Source: Sipunculus nudus
Lineage: Eukaryota; Annelida; Sipuncula; Golfingiida; Sipunculidae
Direction: 5' to 3'
DNA length: 64,000 nucleotides
Assembly (NCBI GenBank): GCA_026874595.1
Contig: CM049314.1
Span: 71,752,300 to 71,816,299, forward strand
In this document: positions 38,347 through 49,453 of the stretch, in pieces
Numbering within the stretch: the first letter of the stretch is position 1
Layout: the number at the start of each line of letters is the position of its first letter
Made by a program: the position numbers and the translations under genes
The notes under the pieces: generated by a model
What the model saw: the letters and a program-made list of their open reading frames with translations, nothing else
Databases searched by the model: none
Told to the model about the DNA's origin: nothing

Positions 38347-39750
38347 GTGGAATGCCTGCTGAACTATTATTTCCATCTTTTTCAACATTCCTGAGAAATC
38401 TCCCCTACTTTTGCTTCCAGAAGAGCTAAATTTAATGAACATTATAGCCACAACCACCTATCGCCGGCTTCATGAACACCTCCTACCACAGGACACTCTC
38501 TATGTTTATTAACAGGGTAGTAAAGCTTTGAAATTTGTCGTTATGTATACTACAAAGGCATTTACTTTTATTCCATTACTAGTAATATTGCATACCAAAA
38601 GGACCCATATTCTTTGTATTTAACATTTCAACAATTAATTGTCACAAGAAATAGCTATTGAAACGAACATCTATTGTTGTAGTCTAGAGGGTACCAGAAT
38701 TGAAAGTTCTGGGCTTGTGGTGTAAAAAGTTATAAATAGGGGCTGTGTTAAGAGCCGGAAGGAGAAAAAAAATCCAGCGGACACGGAAGAGTGGGAGTCC
38801 GTTTTTAAACCTTACCAATAATGGCTGTTGTGTCAGATTTAACGGACTTAATACAGATGTAATACGGACTTTCTCCAGTTTGCCTTTTGATAATAACTGT
38901 TTACGTGGATCATTGGATTTAAACTACTCTTTAGAGCTGTGACAGTCGTGGTATCCAGAATCAAAGCACAGGATCCGGACACTCTGGCACTGTACATTGT
39001 ATTTGTTATACTGGGTAATTCTATTTAATTTACTGTTATACTGTTGTTATACTGTGTAATTGTATTGATTTAGTGTATTGTAATGTAAGCATTGTTTTTA
39101 GAATAAATTATAAAGATTTGATAACAAAAAAACTATTGACTTCTTTATTCATTCCCCTAGACATTTCAAGCTGCCTAGTGTTACAGAATCTGATTATTTT
39201 ACATCTCCGTAACAAAATTTATGCTCGTCACGACTACGTGATCTGTTGTTATTAGGTTCCGTAACAATATTGTTAAATGTCCATCCACTGCTATAATTTT
39301 TCCAGATATCGAATATTCACATTTGGCTTGGACTTGCTAGGACGTCAATTAGCATGATGAAATAAATAGCATGCTTTAAATTATTTATCATTTAGATTTC
39401 TGATATTCAGGGTTTGTATACATGCAAGTGGCAAAACTGAGTTCCTTACAAAGTGTAACATCAGTATGAAGTTATGATGTTCTGTAGAGAGATTTGAAAA
39501 TTCATTTTCCCCACCCTTAAGCTTAGGTCGGGCTGAAAACATTCCTCTCCAAAGTCTGTATAACAAAGTAACGTCCTACAGACTACAAATTTTTTCTTAC
39601 CAATCGATGTCGTCTGATGCCCACGGGATATAACCGACAGAGAATCCAGTACCTCTTCTAGGCTTCAAGTACCTCTAATGGTGATGGATCATTCCGATTG
39701 TCGTAATCTTCGAACCGCTTGGTTCAAGGACCGGGGACGGCAATCCTTAA
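38347..39750 (-). pseudogene. ATP-grasp relic with internally deleted exon 2 and intact-looking exon-1 shell
   Basis: 38347-38485 aligns with the middle of exon 2 (the glycine-loop and QQAI-side region on the minus strand), then jumps straight into intron-like sequence (ACAGGGTAGTAAAGCTTT), so the 5' part of the exon is lost. Exon-1-like sequence follows at 39601-39750 with a 10-bp gain. A solo LTR-like block lies in the intron between them. This relic, older than the young copies, was carried along in both duplication units; unit 1 then lost the exon-2 part. Confidence 0.7.
38675..39266 (+). mobile_element. Solo LTR-like element in the pseudogene intron
   Basis: Begins TGTTGTAG and ends CGTAACA (TGTT...AACA terminal inversion). 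It has a TATAAATA box at 38731-38738 and AATAAA at 39102-39107, the layout of a plus-oriented LTR of about 592 bp. Flanking sequence on both sides aligns with the ATP-grasp intron. No clear target duplication was found. In unit 1 only its 3' third survives (23035-23246). Confidence 0.55.
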
Positions 39751-40297
39751 CTTATTTGAAAAATGAAAAAGAAGACTCAATAGTAGGAAGAGGATTCCAA
39801 ACCGCGTTTATTAACAAGGACAACCTAATCGCAGTTTAAGGCGTATTAAAACATTACAAGAGAGCACACACAGTACATATAACTGGACCAACTGTCACGT
39901 TTTATCCATCTGCCACGATCTGAACATTTCTGCATCTCTTTTTCCTCCAACGAGTCTGTTCTATATAGATTAGCTTAGCTATAAACTAGTTCAATTTATA
40001 TCTGGCCATTGCAAGCTTTTGTCAACATCTGCATAACTTAAGGAGATAGACTGTTGTTCCTGGACATGGAAACTGCCCCGAATTCTACCAGAGAGGCCAC
40101 ATAATAAGAACTCAGTGGATTTACGTGCAAATGAATATATTTGTTGGACTGCCTCTGACCGGTGATTATACTTGTGTCAAGACCGAAGGGGCGGATATAG
40201 GATCTTAAAAAATGTGGCTCAACAAACTCCTACGGGAAAATAAGTGTGCCGGTGAAACGCTTTATTTATATATAATACTATTATATTATCGTTATAT

Positions 40298-40298
<1 letters not shown>

Positions 40299-40330
<32 letters not shown>

Positions 40331-40345
40331 GTAATAATAATAATT
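40299..40345. repeat. (AAT)n microsatellite, end of unit 2
   Basis: Longer than its unit-1 partner by a few AAT units. Confidence 0.9.
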
Positions 40346-40689
40346 ATAACAATACCTGACATTTGAATGGTAAAGCGCCAAATATCCGATAACAGGACAG
40401 AGCGCTACTGCAGAGAAACGAGAACCTCCCGTTCCCCCTCTCTGTCTCTCTCATTCTTCAATAGGAATAAAGTTTGTGAGCGCCATGTAACCGCAATGTA
40501 AGAATGAAAAAGTAAAACCAACTGATTTTTAAACAAATTCTCCTGTGAATCAAACATGGAAGGCCAATGCCAGAACTAGTATTTATAGGAAAACTGTACA
40601 TGATTTGTTTTATTTTTCAAAACTATGTTTATGACTTTGTGTACTTCCACTTCTCCTTAATCAGAACATGCGATATTTGATTTATATAT

Positions 40690-41394
40690 TTAGTTGTCTG
40701 TCATCATCTCAGCAACGGCACTTGCAAATTCTCTCATACTTGAGGAGTTTATGTTAAGACTCAGCATAATATAATGCGCCTCTAACAGATATGTACTATT
40801 TTCTTCGTCTTCTGTTATGTCAGTCCTTACATATAGACTTTGTAAGGTATATCCTGAATAAAAAGTGTCAGCCATTTTGCAGGACATAATCAGGAGGACA
40901 CCGTCTAACATTTTAAAAGTGTTCCGACCGTGTAAATTTTTTTTCCGAGAAAAAAAAAACAAAAGACCTTTCCTCGTTCCTGCCTCTGGGAACTTCCTGT
41001 ATAATTATCATATCAATCTTTTTCAGCATCTTGAGAAAGCCTCCTGAAATGCACTGGCCTCAAGAAAAGATGAAATTCGATAGACGTTAGAACCACCAGA
41101 ACCTATCACCGGTTTGTCAAACACCACCTTCCATCCATTGTGAGCCATGAGTATTGATAAGTTAGGGGCTCAGTCAGTCGTTTTTTTTTATAAATACAGT
41201 TCCCGGAATGGAAATTCCTTAAGACTTTAGTCAAAGTAGATAACGTTTAAGACGTTATGCTCCATATGATGACCTCCTTGCCTTAAGCCAATCGGGCACC
41301 AGAGCGTACTACATTCTCCAGGCACTGCAAGAATCTATCAAAGTCATCATGATAAAACCACACCCTAAGAGGGAACATCAGGTTATAGTTTCCC
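40690..41394 (-). pseudogene. ATP-grasp exon-2 relic, strongly decayed
   Basis: Follows the same TTCAGG-type acceptor side at 41394 and ends at the stop at 40690. The C-terminal end is readable (YLLEAHYIM, MREFASAVAEMMTDN), but the middle has several frameshifts and a deletion around the WGIIYFLGKY region, replaced by an A-rich tract near 40945. No matching exon 1 is seen before the next gene. This is the most diverged paralogue. Confidence 0.75.
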
Positions 41395-41974
41395 CTGAAA
41401 GAAAACTTATTCAGCCGGATGGTATTAAGACAGACAAATAAAGTCATATTATTGAATTCATGTGCATGTAAGAAACCGATAGATTATTTTAAAATAAGGA
41501 ATATGCTTCTATCAATCGTTACCTCATTCGCAGATTTTCAGAGACTGGCGTTATGTGTCATCTAGGAAACACCATTTAAAGCAAAGTTAACATAATTGTC
41601 TTGACCTTTGTTCTGAATAGAAATATAGGAAGTCCAAAGGTCATTTTGTATTAGCAAATTTTAAATCATGTTTGCAAAATATAAGACAGGTATTTAACAA
41701 TTTGTGAGAGTGTTATGGAAAATAAAGAAATATATCAAATCAGATGCAAATGTTTGGGGCCCTAAAAGATGTACATCCATTCCAATCATCCAATCCCATG
41801 TTATGGTGTCACGGCATATAAAGTGAATAATCCACGGATGAACGTTCAGGTGATGGAAATATCCGCGACACCGGACATGCGTCGCCAGTAATTCGTTTAT
41901 ATTATGTTTTTGTAGTAAGTCACAGAACAGCCCGGGCATTAATTTTATTCATATTTTCAGTGATTCTAAGAAAA

Positions 41975-42189
41975 ATAGTCCAGCAGCTTTAACTTAAAGC
42001 CTCGCATTAACCCCAACCCGTCTAGATAGCTAAATTTGTAACAGAAACATAATTAAAAAATAAATCAGGTTTAGGCACGTTTTACAAAATATCGAAAAAT
42101 ATCGATATTTGAAAACTGTATTGTGATGCTCAATATGTGAATCACCGTATCCCGACATACCGATATATCAATAATATCGCGCAGCCCTA
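41975..42189. mobile_element. hAT-type MITE, partial copy
   Basis: The right end GCGCAGCCCTA and the upstream ATCGATAT/CGATATATC-rich palindromic segment match the complete copies at 46394 and 47520. A CTAAATTTGTA(A/G)CAGAAACAT block matches the 47520 copy. The left end and target duplication are not recognisable. Confidence 0.6.
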
Positions 42190-43430
42190 ATAGTAATAAA
42201 ACAAACTTTAATCCCAGATAATACACCTTTAATGTACATTCATACACAATTTTATACAACGATAAAATCTATTTAAACAATTATGTAAGAAAAGACCAAT
42301 CAAATAATATATTATATAATCATATAACGGCACACCCCGAAGACCTAATACAAAAGTTCATATTTGTCAGATTTGTGTGGATGCACTACCCTGTGTGACA
42401 TCGCCAATCTAAAAACCTAATAATTACAAACCCTATGTATTTTAAAATGTGATAATTCCAAGGGTTATGTTAAAATCTAATCTCAAAATTCCTATGCAAC
42501 TATGCAATTCCCAACTCATACCTTTAATATTCAGAAAGATCTATACAACATGGAAACCCAGTTCTTCACATATGCTATGGAGATCTGATCTACATCTAAC
42601 ACGAGTTCTCTATATTTGCTATCAAGGGCTGAAAATTCCCAAAATTGTCATAGTTGAGCAAGTTAACACAAAATAAAAAACTTGCCAGGATTTAATACAT
42701 GGAGAGTGTTAAATGTGATGTTACATGGATTGAATTATATCCGTTGCATTTCACCAGTGGTCCATCTACGGTTGATTCGTTAAGAAATGTTATTTTTCTC
42801 GTTTAAACAAGAATCAGACATTCTCTTAATCTTCGATAAGCAAAAACATAGTGAAATGTATCATAAAATTGGAATGTTATACAAATAATGATTATTCATA
42901 CTCACTGTTATTTCAAGTGATCCCCCACCAACTCATGATGTAACTCTCCACACGTCAGAGAAAATATCACCATAAGAGTACCACAATGCAAGTGACTTGA
43001 AAAATATCCTTTTTTTAAATGCAGCTGATAGATTCTATATAATACATGCCTTCGATTTCAATATTTTGAGAGTGCCAGTTACCTTGTGCTGTGACATAAC
43101 CAGTCAATATGGAAATAGTACATGAAAAGACATCCAGCCAGTCCATAGCAACTTTGACACGTGGTTAAGTATGCGAAGCTTAACAATTTAAAAAAGGTAA
43201 AAATGTAACGCAAAGCCAACAGTTCAGTAATCAGAATTTCAACTCGCCAGGTCACGTAAGAAAAATATTGGCACAATAGCAAAGCTCGGACTTCGGTTTA
43301 TTGGAAAACTTTCAGCAAGGTACTACCACCACTTGATACTGATATTTTATTTTAATATTTTACAGTCTGTCATCATCTCAATAACAGCAAATGCAAATGC
43401 TTTGACACGTGTGATATTCTTTTCGGGTGT
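42190..43430. other. 3' flank of the intact ATP-grasp gene, older duplicate of 14.3-15.7 kb
   Basis: No separate gene. Diverged similarity to 14290-15760 (for example the AGTATGCGA, CAGTGATAAAACCAG-like and TAATACAT words) shows this is an older copy of the same neighbourhood. It ends with the duplicated exon tail at about 43370-43415. Confidence 0.5.
43346..43351 (-). terminator. Candidate polyadenylation signal of the intact ATP-grasp gene
   Basis: TTTATT on the plus strand (AATAAA on minus), about 80 bp beyond the stop codon at 43431. The equivalent word lies at the same distance in copies 1 and 2. Confidence 0.35.
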
Positions 43431-44922
43431 TCAAGCGTTTGCTATCATCTCAGCGACAGCATTTGCGAATTCTCTCCCGATTGTGGCGTCTCCCAAGTAA
43501 AGACTCGGAATTACACAATGCGCCTCCAACAGGTACATATTATTTTCCTCGTCTTCTATGATGTCAATTCGTGCATACAGGCTTTTGCCAGGTATTTCTT
43601 GAATGGTGCGGTCAGCCATTTGACGAACAGACTTAGGAGGAGACCTTCTAACAAGTTTAAAGTGTACCGAATTAAAGTTGGAATCTCTGTCTGGGATTCT
43701 TTCGACAGTGGTAACATATTTTCCGAGAAAATAAATGATACCCCATTCACCGTTGTTTCCTCTACGAATTGCCTGCTGAACTATCATATCCATCTTTTTC
43801 AAAATTCTTGAGAAATCCTCCTGAAATGCTTTGGCTTCCGGAAGAGACGAAATTCGATGAACGTTAAAGCCACTAGCACCTATCGCCGGCTTCACGAACA
43901 CCTCCTTCCAGTTATTTTGGGACATTATTACCGACAGATCAGGGACTGAGTCAGTCGTATTGAAAATCAATGTCTCCGGAATTGAAATCCCTTTAGATTT
44001 GAGGTCAAGCAGGTAACGTTTATGAATACACCATATGATTAGCTCCTTGCTGTTAGCCAGTCGGGCACCGGAGCGTTCTACATTATCCAGGAACCGCAGG
44101 AATCTTTCAAAGTCATCATGATACAACCACACCCTAAGAGGAAGCACCAGGTCGTATATTCCCCTGAAAGAACCCGATTTAATTTCAAATTCAGGAATAC
44201 GTTTCAATCAATTATTGCACCATTTACACAGAATAAGAGTGACGTGGAAACGTTGTCCTTATTTACCTAACATAATACACCCTTTAAGTTTATAAATAGG
44301 GTTGTAAAGCTTTAAAATTTGTCATTATGTATTCTACAGAAGCATTGTTTTATAACTATTACCAGAAATTGTGCATTCCTAAAGGACCCTATTCTTTGTA
44401 GTAACTCATTTGAAATCATGTCATGAAATATAGCTAAGGTAACTGATATCGAATAATTATGTTAGATGTACGTCCACTGCCACCATTATTTTTCACAGAT
44501 ATCGAATATTTTCATTTAGCTTGGACTGGATAGTTTTTCAGTTAGTAAAGTTGATTACAGTATGCTTTAAATGATTAATCATCTAGATTTCTGATATTCA
44601 GGGTTACTACACATGCGAGTAGTAAAAATCAATCTCTGGCAAAGTGAAATATGAGTATGAATTTTACATGTTCTATTGAGAGATGTTTTACATTTCTCCA
44701 CCCATAAACTGTGACTGCAAATATTCCTCTCTGATGCTTCAGTAACTAAGTTACGTCCTACAGAATACATAATGATTCTTACCAATTGACATCGTCTGAT
44801 GCCCATGGGATATAATCAACAGCGAATCCGTGGGCTTCGAGTACCTCTACTGGTGATGGGTCATTTGGATCGTCGAAATCTTCGAACTTCTTGGTACAAG
44901 GACCGGGGACGGCGATCCTTAA
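43431..44922 (-). CDS. ATP-grasp ligase-like protein, intact copy (exons 44922-44783 and 44163-43431)
   Basis: The only copy with both exons open. The first visible exon starts after CATATAAG and ends TTG|GTAAG; the last starts after TTTCAG. The Trp codon is split across the junction. Joined length is 290 residues from LRIAVPGP. Likely roles by position: N-terminal Rossmann-like lobe 1-100 with KRYLLDL at 95-101; ATP-binding K138 in FVKPAIG, glycine loop 142-145; VQQAI hinge 175-179; R245/D247 in YARIDI; E260 in LLEAH. Family: ATP-grasp, closest to bacterial RimK/DcsG-like ligases of about 290 residues. These make ATP-dependent C-N bonds; the substrate here is unknown and a cytosolic site is assumed. 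At the usual second metal-ligand position there is His262 rather than Asn/Glu. An additional 5' exon with the start codon must exist; the ATG at 44207 lies in the intron and is not the start. Confidence 0.75.
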
Positions 44923-46393
44923 CTTATATGAAGAATGAGAAAGAAGACTTAATACTAGGAAGACTATTCCAAACCGCTTTTAAAAAACTAAGATAACCTG
45001 GTCGAAGTCTGACGCGTATTAAGATATTATGAGAGATAGAGAGATACATAGATTCATAGTATGTATCACACATACCTATAACATTATTGTAAATTTCATC
45101 AAAATAGAAAACATGTTCTATATATATGTTTCCCAAAGCTGCCGATTTTCAATCTTATTGATTCTTGTTGAAAAAAGTTTCAAAATGAAAAGAATCAAAT
45201 ATGTCAGGAATGGACACATGAAAAACCAAAACTTTTCTTATGTTATGTTGATAGAATACTAATCGTTGTCTAAGACTGAGGGTTTAATTCCAAGTTCCTC
45301 GTTGAAACATGAATACACAAAAATAAACAGTTTCAATTTCAGTTCAGCAATAATTTTTATTCAATTATAATATCCGGATATTATGGTAATGGTTATTCTT
45401 ACTCATTGTTATTAAGTGATAATATGTCTTGATGCTCCAGTGTGTGTCCACATGTCACGGAAAATGCATCATGAAGGACCAAATTATAAATGACCTGAGA
45501 AATTTCTCTTCATAAATGCAACTGATAGGCTTTATATAATAAATGCTCGAATGTCCGAATGAACTCATAAAACCCGCCATTATTGATAATGTATGGTCCC
45601 CATGGTCACTATTGTTCCTATTATTCCGTAACGCACAATATCTTCAAAGTTGTTCCTTCTAATACGACCAAACATAGGTAAACAGCAGGTCTACAACTTA
45701 AAATTTGGAATAGTCCCAAAACATTCGTTGGTGGGTGGTACAACATTTTTTTTTTCGAATTCAGTTGTAGATTGCTGGCAAAGACCGTTCTTGTGGCGAT
45801 ACGATCAAAATATTTTTTTCCCAGTTCCTGCGACTTCTAAGAACATTTAAAAAATCGTTCGTATTTCATTCTATAATCCTCTGGGTGTCCTTTGTGCACC
45901 CATGACAATCCAACAAATGATCCATCGGAGTACGTCCGTTTTGCGACTTGCTTTTGCTAACTCTACAACTATAATCCCATGTTATAAATGTCATAAAGAG
46001 ATATTATCACATATTTTACTTTGAAGACCTGGATCTATTATCCCATGACCTTCATACAGCACACCTTTTGTTGGTATGTGAACGGGACTATGCATTTTCT
46101 AAATCCATCTCTCTCAAACATACACTGCTGTCGTAGCGCCTCGCAATGCGAAAAGGACGGGTTTAACTTAAAGGGGCTATTGCATAAATGCCCTCACTAC
46201 AACGCCTTACTGACGCTCCAGGGATCAACGGAGATCTGCATGGCTTTGATGTACTAAAGAGTTGAAAATTTTCAGCATAACAGTTATCTGGGTATGTTTC
46301 TATCTCTATAATGGCGTATACCTTGGGGTGGATTGCCTGATATCTTTCCGTATATGAGATATCCGTATATGTAGTCACCATGCTACTGATGAC
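44923..46393. other. 5' region of the intact ATP-grasp gene, no exon recognised
   Basis: The start-codon exon could lie here, but no candidate is distinguishable. Short open frames have no family. Confidence 0.4.
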
Positions 46394-46670
46394 TAGGGTT
46401 GGGTGTCGCCTACAAATTTCGTATTGCAATATATTGCGATATCTGGTAGTGTTTATCGATACGTATCGCAATATATCATTTTAAGAAATTTTAAAGGAAA
46501 TGAATGCGTTTTCTATATAATATATATATGTAACAGAAATTTCTACCTAAAATAATTAGTTTAATTAACAAATCATTATTAACAAAAAATTGAAAAATAT
46601 ATTGCGATAAGCAATATGAAAATCACCGTATCGCGATACACCGATATATCGTTATCAATTCGCAGCCTTA
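46394..46670. mobile_element. hAT-type MITE, complete (277 bp)
   Basis: Starts TAGGGTTGGG, ends GCAGCCTTA. Flanked by CTGATGAC (46386-46393) and TTGATGAC (46671-46678), an 8-bp target duplication with one mismatch, the hAT signature. The interior is rich in ATCGCGATA and CGATATATCG palindromic words. No coding capacity. Confidence 0.8.
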
Positions 46671-46678
46671 TTGATGAC

Positions 46679-47511
46679 ACATCTGATTTCAAGATTCTGC
46701 GCCACTCAGATATATACATTCTATAGTGGTGTTGTGTCTGTATGATTAGATCTCCAAACACTCTTTCCCATTGGCGGGCATCAACTCCGTAACATGTTGT
46801 AATCTATAAACACGTTTCGTTTTGTTACACCGACTGCAGTGGTGAAGACAGAGAAAGAGAGCTGTTCTCATTGAACGTTCAAACACGACGTCTTATAGCT
46901 AAAGGACGTCTTACATATTTTCACACGCCATTGAATAAAATGATAAACGAATCGCTTTCATTCCATACCGTGATTATATTGATAAATCTGTAATATGGCA
47001 GCGTCCATCACTCTATTTGGCAGACGGACTAAACATAAATCATTACTAACCTTTTTTATTTCAGAAACTCGACTGGAAACCTCCATCTCAATATGTTTTA
47101 CTTAACTGCACGGTAACAGAATGGTCACACAGTTGTGTGCGTATGATAGCGACCTATATTTTTAAATGAGGATAAAACGGTTCGGCACAGTGTAAATACC
47201 GGAGCGGCGTTTTTTTTTTATGAAGGCGTTTTCGTGAGCTGAATTGAGTTTACTTGCTTTTGAGGACACTGTGTTGCATGGGTGCCTGGTGATCTGTAAT
47301 TTACGATCACCGCCAGCCTAACATCCAGGTTTTTTTCATAGCAGTTACGAACAACCTGGTGTTGATCTTTCACCCCGGGTAACCTTTGAATCGTGGAGAG
47401 TAATCTCATTAACTTAAACATTATCAGTCAGTGTGACACTTACAAGGGTGAGAAACGAAAGGTCTATCATACATGAAACATATGCATTGCAAAAAACAGT
47501 ATTTATATTGT
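46679..47511. other. Intergenic, nothing recognised
   Basis: Sequence between two MITE copies. No gene or RNA structure recognised. Confidence 0.4.
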
Positions 47512-47519
47512 ACAGCTTT

Positions 47520-47618
47520 TATGACTAGATAAGCCTACAAATTTCGTATTGCATTAAATTGCAATATGTGGTGGGGTATTGTGATACGTATCGCGATATT
47601 TTCATTGTAGTAAATTTA

Positions 47619-47675
<57 letters not shown>

Positions 47676-47968
47676 TACAAGAAATATGACAATATTACTT
47701 ACTATTTTACTTTGTAAAGTAATTATTTAAAATCAAAGTAAGTTCTTTTAGTACTAAACGTATAAAGCCACGGTATCGGCTTTCAATTTAAACATGTCAT
47801 TAATCCAAACCCACTTAGATGTCTAAATTTGTAGCAGAAACATTATTTTTCTGCAAAAAAAAATCAGTTTAGGCACGTTTATCGATAATCGAAACTGTTT
47901 CGCGATACGCAATATGCGTATCATCGTATCGCGATATACCGATATATCGGTTGTATCGCGCTGCCCTA
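47520..47968. mobile_element. hAT-type MITE, complete (449 bp) with internal (TA)n
   Basis: Exact 8-bp target duplication ACAGCTTT at 47512-47519 and 47969-47976. The right end GCGCTGCCCTA and the CCTACAAATTTCGTATTGC block near the left end match the 46394 copy. The left terminus itself is mutated. A (TA)n run at 47633-47673 accounts for part of the extra length. Confidence 0.8.
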
Positions 47969-47976
47969 ACAGCTTT

Positions 47977-49399
47977 CTAGCTCTCTGTCACTGGATTGTC
48001 AAGCCCGCTTTTAACCTAACAGTTACAATGTTGAGACACTAGACAACAAACCAGCCGCTTTTAAGCGTAGTTATTTTTGCATGTGACCAAGGAGTTTAAT
48101 CTTCATCTGTGTGAGCTAGACGTTGTGAAAGGTGGACTGCACTCCTTCTCTGGTCCTGATTTTATTGCATTTCTAATATACTTTGCTTGGCATGTGTTTG
48201 GTTTTAATTATTCAAATTAATTAAGCTTACAGCTCATTCTGTCATTGTAACGGCTAATTCCATCACTGTTAATTGTTTTTTAAATTGATCTGCCAATTTA
48301 CATAAATAAAATATTGCCATATCTTACCCTCTGTGTGGAACTTACGTCACTTAAGGCTTCATGGTCTGTTCAAAGTTTGGCTATTAAATATAATCTACGA
48401 TGGTCAAGCCTGAGTCAAATGAGAAAAGATAAAATTCATAAATCCTCTCTAAGGATATTAAACAGTTCCACATCAATAAAATGGGGGGAAATAGTAATCG
48501 TTCATAAAATAAAAACTATCACCAGTATAATACTATGAATGACGTTAAAACGAATGAAGTACAAAAATATTATCAATATGCATTACAAAAAACAACACAC
48601 AAATAAGACAAACTATTGATGTTCAACATCGGGTTGCAATAGTATATTAATACATTAAAGCATTATATATATATAGTATATATAAGTATAATGGTATGTC
48701 AAATGTCATTGTATAAAGAGACGTCGAGTGGAAAGAAAGGATTTTCCATAACGTTTAATACTGAAGGCTGGTGGCAGTGGGCGCTCTGTTAACATAATCC
48801 GCCGTTCATCAGAGAAATCTCATGATTTCAAACAATTAATTTTTATACAGTGTGGGTGGTCATGTCGTTAGATTTCCTTCCCATTATGAAGTCCGCCTTT
48901 TTTAAATTAATTTTCATAGTTTATACTAACCCTTTTGGTTTCGTGTCGTTATAGCCTAGCACACCATACCAAAACCAAGTACCCTCTGTATATCGGGTCC
49001 ATAAAATATGAATGATAACAATATTTAAACAAAACAGATTTCATTTAAAATTGCACCGAAATGTTAGATTATGTTCTACATATTATAGATCTTATGATGT
49101 TGATGTCATTGGATAAATGGCGATAATAAATGGTGAAATGTAACCTAAAGTCATTTCTGTCTGTGTTACTGCATCATTAGGAAGGAAAGGGTCGGACACC
49201 ATTTTATGACGTTACTGCATGCTTATGCTTAATCAAAGGCATTTAAATCTTCGCCGGTACACTCATTCTTCGTCAGGAGTGAGTACCAAGCTGCACGTCT
49301 CACACGGTGCTCACGCGATACAACTGCTGCCTGTACAACCTTCTGGATCATCATCTCACTTTTTTTGTCAGCCACTCCTTATTATAGATACGCGCTGAA
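47977..49399. other. Intergenic, nothing recognised
   Basis: AT-rich, becoming more GC-rich after about 49180. Only short unrelated open frames. Confidence 0.4.
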
Positions 49400-49453
49400 C
49401 CCCCCCCCCCCCCCCCCCACAACACCAGATTGAGCGGGGGGGGGGGGGGGGGG
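49400..49453. repeat. C19-N17-G18 inverted homopolymer pair
   Basis: A run of 19 C (49400-49418) and a run of 18 G (49436-49453) separated by 17 bases. It could fold as a G:C hairpin, or as a G-quadruplex or i-motif on separate strands. Such runs are also prone to assembly error. Confidence 0.9.

Larger units (their letters stand above)
24501..40530. repeat. Segmental tandem duplication, unit 2
   Basis: Direct repeat of 10063-24500. The junction reads ACTGATTTTTTTT|AGATAATTTATG: left side identical to the end of unit 2 (ACTGATTTTT at 40521-40530), right side identical to the start of unit 1. Only T/A-level microhomology is visible. Unit 2 is 1.6 kb longer, mainly because of segments at 26737-26968, 33162-33508 and 38028-39064 that unit 1 lacks. 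Confidence 0.95.

Noticed and set aside
44164-44207. ATG and N-terminal MKRIPEFE-like extension of the open frame of the intact ATP-grasp copy (and MKRIPEFLNK at 16540 and 31191)
   Set aside because: It lies upstream of a clear TTTCAG/ATTCAG acceptor and is intron sequence. The protein continues from the upstream exon through a split Trp codon.
46163-46471. 102-codon minus frame
   Set aside because: Runs into the MITE at 46394 and has no recognisable domain.
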